This document shows positions 23,710 through 27,674 of a stretch of 27,674 nt of DNA, piece by piece. The notes beneath the pieces are model-generated. The model saw nothing but the letters and a program-made list of their open reading frames with translations. It was not told the origin of the DNA and searched no databases. Position numbers and translations under genes: made by a program. Numbering within the stretch: the first letter of the stretch is position 1; each line of letters begins with the position of its first letter. The stretch lies in the NCBI GenBank assembly GCA_964429355.1, contig CAYSCH010000085.1:1-27674 (forward strand), given 5' to 3'. The stretch comes from JAAYAY01 sp964429355. Lineage in GTDB: Bacteria > Planctomycetota > Planctomycetia > Pirellulales > Thermoguttaceae.

Positions 23710-24716
23710 CGACATCGCGCCGGCACAAGGCCATCGAGATCTGGAACGGCCGGAGGATCGCCCCCGGCGAAGCCCGCGACGTGACTCTGGCGATCAGCGA
23801 GAGCTACAGCGGGATGACGATCGAGATCCCGATCCATGTCCGGCGGGCTCGCAGCGACGGTCCCATCGTGTTTGTGACGGCAGCGCTCCACGGCGATGAA
23901 ATCAACGGCACGGGTGCGGTTCGGCAATTGCTCCAGGACGACGCCTTCCAGTTGGTGCGGGGGACCGTGATCCTGGTGCCGGTTCTGAACCTGCTGGGTT
24001 TCGATCGGCACTCGCGCTACCTTCCCGACCGCCGCGATTTGAACCGCTGCTTTCCCGGATCGGAAACCGGAAGTCTCGCTTCGCGGATGGCCCATGCGAT
24101 CTTCCACGCGATCGTGATGCGGAGCGACTACGGAATCGATCTCCATACGGCCGCCGTTCGCCGCACGAATTACCCCAACGTTCGCGGCGACCTGGGCTTT
24201 CCGGCGGTGCGGCAGCTCGCGGAGGCCTTTGGGGGCGAACTTATCATCAACAGCGAAGGGCCGCGAAAAGCCCTGCGCCCCGAGGCCTGCGCCGCCGGAT
24301 GCCCGACGATCATGATGGAAGGCGGCGAGGTCTGGAAGGTGGAACCGGCAGTCGTGGAAGCCACCGTTCGCGGGATCAAGAACGTGCTTTCCCACCTGGA
24401 GATGCTGGACCAGGAGCCGGCTCGACCGGAGTACCAGGTCATCATCGAAAAGACCAAGTGGGTTCGCGCCGAGCGCGGCGGATTCCTCCAGTTCCATGTC
24501 AATCCGGGCGACATTGTCGAAAAGGACCAGCCCCTGGCCACCAGTGCGACGTTGCTGGGACGCGAGCGGCGGGTGCTCCAATCGCCGTTCGATGCCGTGG
24601 TGGTGGGCATGACCACCCTGCCTGCCATCAGCCCCGGCGAGCCCGTCTGCAACCTGGGAAGACTTCCGGGCGGTACCAAACCGGCCGAACTGCGGCGTCT
24701 GCGTGTCCGGCAGTGA
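23706..24716 (+). CDS. AspA/AstE-like zinc deacylase (succinylglutamate desuccinylase/aspartoacylase family)
   Basis: A 336-residue M14-type metalloenzyme. Zinc ligands His62 and Glu65 lie in ALHGDEINGTG, and the third ligand His147 in GIDLHT. DLNRCFPG (111-118) forms the substrate-carboxylate region, and Glu205 or Glu208 in MMEGGE could be the general base. Family members cleave N-acyl amino acids or trim amide-linked amino acids. Residues about 240-325 form the beta-rich C-terminal domain (GGFLQFHVNPGDIVEKDQ, PFDAVVVGM) with a barrel-sandwich look. The start overlaps the RimK-like stop (ATGA, 23706-23709), so the three genes form one coupled operon. It probably reverses or edits the ligase product; the actual substrate is unknown. 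No signal peptide, so it is cytoplasmic. Confidence 0.87.
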   Translation: MTTSRRHKAIEIWNGRRIAPGEARDVTLAISESYSGMTIEIPIHVRRARSDGPIVFVTAALHGDEINGTGAVRQLLQDDAFQLVRGTVILVPVLNLLGFDRHSRYLPDRRDLNRCFPGSETGSLASRMAHAIFHAIVMRSDYGIDLHTAAVRRTNYPNVRGDLGFPAVRQLAEAFGGELIINSEGPRKALRPEACAAGCPTIMMEGGEVWKVEPAVVEATVRGIKNVLSHLEMLDQEPARPEYQVIIEKTKWVRAERGGFLQFHVNPGDIVEKDQPLATSATLLGRERRVLQSPFDAVVVGMTTLPAISPGEPVCNLGRLPGGTKPAELRRLRVRQ

Positions 24717-24762
24717 GGCCGTGGGGTGCTGCGATACATGCCAGTACTCCCCTCAGGCTGTG

Positions 24763-25075
24763 TCAGGGTTTGTCGAAATACTCGGTGAGCGGATAGACTT
24801 CCCGGTTGACCGCCTTCATGAGGTCGACGAACTCGCGGTACGGCTGGTAGCGGATGTCGACGATGCCCTTGTTGGAGTCGATGTTCGATAGTTCCGCGCC
24901 CTTTTCGTCCGGGTCGTCCTGGTATTTGAACCAGTGCCAGCCGACACAATTCTTCGACTCGAGCAGGCCGAGCACGTAGTGCTGATAGAACCGGCCCCGG
25001 TCGGCCTGGGTGGGGACGATCCAGCCGGCGCGGCTGGTGTTGGGGAGGCCCGAGTCGTCAACCTTTACACGTGGA
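24763..25075 (-). pseudogene. C-terminal remnant of an agarase-like glycoside hydrolase
   Basis: About 100 codons with no start of their own, in a different frame from the upstream oxidoreductase. The peptide (DDSGLPNTSRAGWIVP, DRGRFYQHYVLGLLES, CVGWHWFKYQDDP, SNKGIVDIRYQPY, LNREVYPL-type ending) matches my memory of the C-terminal end of agarase-like TIM-barrel hydrolases that planctomycetes carry, where WHWFKYQD lies near the end of the barrel. The family-like sequence begins abruptly at about 25073, within a few bases of the oxidoreductase stop (25065-25067). The N-terminal several hundred residues, including most catalytic residues, are absent, so it is not functional as it stands. Confidence 0.65.
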
Positions 25076-26438
25076 TCGCGTACGGCTCGCGCTGGACCCG
25101 TTTGGCCAGTTTGTTGGCCTCGGCGTCGCCGGGGAACTCGTACTTCTGCGTATCGAACTTGATCTTCCGGCCGAGCAGCATGGCGAGGTTGGCCATGTGG
25201 CAGGCGTTGACGGCGTTGACGTGGCTGCGCACATCGGCGACCGTCTTGCCACGATCCTTGACGCATTCGAAGAAGTTCTTCATATGATCGCCCGGCTGCT
25301 TGCCGTGGCAGAGTTTGACGATTTCGTCGTTGATCCAGTCGCGGTCGGCGTCGGTCAGGGCCTCGATCGGCTTGCCGGTCAAGCCGCCGCGATTGACCCG
25401 GATCCGGCCCAGCTCGCCGGAGATGATCAACTCGTTCTCGCCGCTCAACAACTTGATGGTGTTGCCGTTGCCGAGGGTCATGTCCACGTCGAACGACCTG
25501 GACACGTTGTAGGCGTTGGGCAGCTCGCCCTCGCCGAGCATCTTGGCAAGCGTGGCCTCCCTGCCGAGCGGAAAGTCGCCCTTGCCTTCGAGCTCGACCA
25601 CGCCCGTTTCGTCCGGATCGAGGGCCCACATGGCGATATCCGTATGGTGCACGCCCCAGTCGGTCGTCTGCCCACCCGAGTACTCCAGCCACCAGCGAAA
25701 GTCGTAGTTGCAGCGCTGGGGCGTGTAAGGGACCTCGGGAGCCTGGCCGAGCCACATTTCCCAATTGAGTTCCTTGGGCACGGGGGCCGTTTCGAAAGGT
25801 CCGCCGGTCTCGGGCGTGCCGACGGAAGACAGGGCGTGGAGTTTTTTGCCGAGCCGCCCGCTGCGGGCGAGAACGACGGCGGTGAGGAACATGTTGTCGT
25901 ACTCGCTGCGCTGCTGCGTGCCGACCTGGAGGACCCTCTTGGTCTCTTCGGCCACCTTGATGATCTGGCGACCCTCGTCCACGGTGAGCGTGAGCGGTTT
26001 CTCGCAGTAGACATCCTTTCCCGCCCGCATCGCATCGACTGCAATCTTCACGTGCCAGTGGTCGGGGGTGCCGATCGTCACCGCATCGATGTCTTTCCGT
26101 TCGAGAAGCTTGCGATAATCCTGATAGACCTCGCACCGGCCCTCGTAGTCGTCGGCAAAGGCCTCGGCATGGACGAGGTTGACGTCGGCCACGGCCACCA
26201 TGTTGCCCAGTTCGGCGGCCTTGCGCCCGATCATGCTCCCCTGCCCGTCGCGCTTGCCGGGCATGCCCCACTTGTCTGTGTAGATACTGGTGCCGATCGA
26301 GGCCACGGTGAGCTTGTCGTTCGGTCCCTCGGCCCTGGCGTATTGGCTCGTCCAGAAGTAGGGCGCCATTCCGGCGGCAGCCGCGGCAATGGTCGAACGT
26401 TTGAGGAAGTCCCGTCGATTGGTCTTGTGGCTGGGCAT
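25065..26438 (-). CDS. Exported Gfo/Idh/MocA family oxidoreductase (Tat signal)
   Basis: A 457-residue NAD(P)-dependent sugar or inositol dehydrogenase-like protein. The Tat signal is TNRRDFLKRST (6-16) with the AEG boundary near 36-38. The Rossmann domain has LTVASIGTS (43-51), TIGTPDHWH (121-129) and the family hallmark EKP (146-148). The C-terminal domain has WWLEYSGGQTTDWGVHHTDIAMW with the His pair typical of catalysis in this family. Export of folded, cofactor-loaded Gfo/Idh/MocA proteins is common in planctomycetes; they are thought to act on sugars outside the cytoplasm. The start at 26438 is set by the Tat signal and a GGAG ribosome-binding site; the open frame further upstream (to 26705) is not coding. 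A truncated glycoside hydrolase abuts its 3' end. Confidence 0.9.
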   Translation of the reverse strand: MPSHKTNRRDFLKRSTIAAAAAGMAPYFWTSQYARAEGPNDKLTVASIGTSIYTDKWGMPGKRDGQGSMIGRKAAELGNMVAVADVNLVHAEAFADDYEGRCEVYQDYRKLLERKDIDAVTIGTPDHWHVKIAVDAMRAGKDVYCEKPLTLTVDEGRQIIKVAEETKRVLQVGTQQRSEYDNMFLTAVVLARSGRLGKKLHALSSVGTPETGGPFETAPVPKELNWEMWLGQAPEVPYTPQRCNYDFRWWLEYSGGQTTDWGVHHTDIAMWALDPDETGVVELEGKGDFPLGREATLAKMLGEGELPNAYNVSRSFDVDMTLGNGNTIKLLSGENELIISGELGRIRVNRGGLTGKPIEALTDADRDWINDEIVKLCHGKQPGDHMKNFFECVKDRGKTVADVRSHVNAVNACHMANLAMLLGRKIKFDTQKYEFPGDAEANKLAKRVQREPYAIHV

Positions 26439-26569
26439 GATCTGGTCTCCAGGTTGTTGGGCGCAACTGTGCCCACGTGGGGGCAAAGTGCCATTCTCTG
26501 CGGCAAACAGCTCAATCATATTGCCTTCCCGGGGCATTTGCCAGAAGAAACAGAGAATGGCGGGTTCAA

Positions 26570-26586
26570 GCCGCCCGACGGGCGGC
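26570..26586 (-). terminator. Possible terminator hairpin after the hybrid histidine kinase
   Basis: A perfect 7-bp GC-only stem, GCCGCCC at 26570-26576 and GGGCGGC at 26580-26586 with a 3-base loop, 7 bases beyond the stop of the minus-strand kinase fragment. The T tract that should follow on the minus strand is only two T long, so it is a weak candidate. Confidence 0.35.
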
Positions 26587-26593
26587 CGCCCCG

Positions 26594-27274
26594 TCAACTC
26601 GCCCCGTCCGGGTCCGATTGGGCACAAACGGTCGCCAACTTGCCAATCAACTGCTGGATCCGAATCGGCTTGGAAATGTAGTCGTCCATGCCGGCCTCGA
26701 GGCAACGCTCCCGGTCGCCGATCATGGCGTGGGCCGTCATGGCGATGATGGGAACATGTGTCCCGGTCTGCCGTTCCTGGACGCGAATCACGGCGGTCGC
26801 CTCATAACCGTTCATGTCCGGCATTTCCACGTCCATGAGAACAACATCGAACTTCTGGGAAGTCCAGGCATTGACGGCTTCCTTGCCGTTGACGGCAACG
26901 GTGACGGAATGTCCGTACTTCTGCAGCAGACCGACCGCAAGCTTCTGGTTCACGAGACTGTCTTCTGCCAGGAGAATCTTCAAAGGCCGCAGTTCGCTCA
27001 CCGGTTCCACCACGGCCGAAACGCGGGTGGCCTCCTCGACAACACTCATTCCCAAGGACATCGTGATCGCGTTGAACAGTTCGGACTGTTTGACCGGCTT
27101 CATCAATCGGGCCGCCACTTTCGCTTTCTCGCAGCGATGCAGGTCTTCGGCGCGGATGCCAGAGGTCAGAAGGATCACGGGGGTTCTCGGCCAATCTGGA
27201 TTCTGAATGACGTGCTGTGCGAGGGTGACGCCGTCGACTTCAGGCATGTTGAGATCCGACAGGACGATCCGACT
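26594..27274 (-). CDS. Hybrid histidine kinase, C-terminal part with two receiver domains (5' truncated)
   Basis: About 226 residues are preserved. The first receiver is cut near its phosphoacceptor: upstream of the apparent ATG at 27247 the frame still reads RIVLSDLNMPEVDG, the standard receiver core with Asp in SDL, so the ATG is internal. It continues with VILLTSG and MKPVKQSELFNAI. A second, complete receiver follows (LKILLAEDSLVNQKLA, LMDVEMPDMNGYEA, PIIAMTAHA, YISKPI), with acidic pair, Asp acceptor, Thr and Lys all present. Paired C-terminal receivers of this kind are typical of multi-sensor hybrid histidine kinases with PAS, HisKA and HATPase domains, which would lie to the right. That part is lost because unrelated DNA starts at about 27272. 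Confidence 0.85.
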   Translation of the reverse strand, partial: SRIVLSDLNMPEVDGVTLAQHVIQNPDWPRTPVILLTSGIRAEDLHRCEKAKVAARLMKPVKQSELFNAITMSLGMSVVEEATRVSAVVEPVSELRPLKILLAEDSLVNQKLAVGLLQKYGHSVTVAVNGKEAVNAWTSQKFDVVLMDVEMPDMNGYEATAVIRVQERQTGTHVPIIAMTAHAMIGDRERCLEAGMDDYISKPIRIQQLIGKLATVCAQSDPDGAS

Positions 27275-27674
27275 TTATTTTAGCGAAAAAGCATGCCCGT
27301 TATGATTCGCCTTATTTCCACGATATTCTCGCTCAACGAGGATTAACAGAAACACAGATGCAAAAAGCCCTTGCTGCCTTTAGAGAAGCCATGGATAATG
27401 ATTTCAATACTCCGAAAGCCATTTCAGTCTTATTCGAAATCGCACGTGAAATCAACAAACTGAAAAATGAAGATATATTAAAAGCCAATGCGCTTGCAGC
27501 CCGCTTACGTGAATTAGCGGGAATATTAGGTTTACTCTACCAAGATCCAGAGCAATTCTTACAATCGGGTTCAGACAATGATGAAGTCACGCTGATTGAG
27601 GCGTTAATCAAACAGCGTAATGATGCCCCGGTAGCTCTAACCACAGTTTCTGTGCTTCCGTTAAGCGAGTCGAT
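27272..27674. other. Foreign AT-rich end segment (chimeric join)
   Basis: Base composition and codon use change sharply at about 27272, within the receiver-domain codons. The new DNA is AT-rich with TTA, AAA and AAT codons that the rest of the window avoids. It contains a cysteinyl-tRNA synthetase fragment of gammaproteobacterial type, flanked by short stretches that do not look like that enzyme (27272 to about 27360 and about 27628-27674). This is best read as a chimera of short unrelated fragments, not as the planctomycete genome. Confidence 0.8.
27358..27628 (+). CDS. cysS: Cysteinyl-tRNA synthetase C-terminal fragment
   Basis: About 85 residues in one frame match the region after the catalytic and anticodon domains of CysS, which charges tRNA-Cys. 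FREAMDNDFNTPKAISVLF, AREINKLK, ANALAARLRELAGILGLL, DPEQFLQSG and IEALIKQRNDA align closely in memory with E. coli and Haemophilus CysS (MDDDFNTPEAYSVLF, EPEAFLQSG). Close to the end of the match the family continues with R.AKDWA..D..RD, but here the frame goes on with an unrelated peptide from about 27628. Upstream of about 27360 the frame is open but not CysS-like. The fragment is therefore broken on both sides and is not a functional gene here. Confidence 0.8.

Noticed and set aside
26481..26496. Palindrome-like TGCCCACGTGGGGGCA upstream of the oxidoreductase gene
   Set aside because: Imperfect and short; could be chance in GC-rich DNA, and no second copy was noticed in the window.
1..27674. 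Search for CRISPR arrays, insertion sequences, phage genes and restriction or other defence genes
   Set aside because: No regularly spaced repeats, transposase, integrase, capsid or defence-type proteins were recognised anywhere in the window.

Overview
The window is GC-rich and gene-dense, and reads as a chromosomal piece of a planctomycete, probably Pirellulales-like. The evidence is the mix of gene families: exported Tat-signal proteins (Gfo/Idh/MocA oxidoreductase, formylglycine sulfatase, enolase-superfamily protein, metallophosphoesterase), two Hanks-type Ser/Thr kinases of planctomycete architecture, a small coiled-coil protein I remember as widely conserved in the phylum, and large exported proteins of unknown function. 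The assignment rests on recognising families by eye, not on a database search. The last ~400 bases (from about 27272) do not belong with the rest. They are clearly AT-richer, cut a hybrid histidine kinase gene, and encode a piece of gammaproteobacterial-type cysteinyl-tRNA synthetase, so the contig end is almost certainly chimeric.

Layout. 214-4957 (+): an exported L-fucose-isomerase-like protein, a membrane-anchored Ser/Thr kinase, a small membrane protein, an enolase-superfamily protein that has lost its barrel, and a DUF4272-like protein. 5025-11468 (-): tryptophanase/tyrosine phenol-lyase family enzyme, a glucosamine-6-phosphate deaminase/PIG-L deacetylase fusion, a soluble Ser/Thr kinase with a degenerate receiver domain, and the small coiled-coil protein with its own terminator. 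After a mostly empty ~720-base gap, 12192-20427 (+) holds a 940-residue exported protein, a nitroreductase, a sulfatase, an exported ten-repeat beta-propeller and an exported ceramidase-like hydrolase. 20550-21804 (-): a metallophosphoesterase preceded by the first quarter of a sialidase-like gene. 21980-24716 (+): a tight three-gene operon with ATGA overlaps. 24763-27274 (-): the C-terminal scrap of a glycoside hydrolase, a Gfo/Idh/MocA oxidoreductase, and the cut hybrid histidine kinase.

The most interesting unit is the 21980-24716 operon: a retropepsin-like 'ATP-dependent zinc protease', a RimK-type ATP-grasp ligase carrying a C-terminal TrkA_C (RCK_C) ligand-binding domain, and an AspA/AstE-type zinc deacylase. 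Together they look like a write/trim/erase set for an amide-linked amino-acid modification, with a built-in small-molecule sensor on the ligase. Substrate and signal are unknown.

A second theme is truncation. An enolase-superfamily gene lacks its middle, a sialidase lacks its C-terminal three quarters, and a glycoside hydrolase lacks its N-terminal part. With the chimeric end, this raises the question of whether some joins are assembly collapses rather than real deletions.
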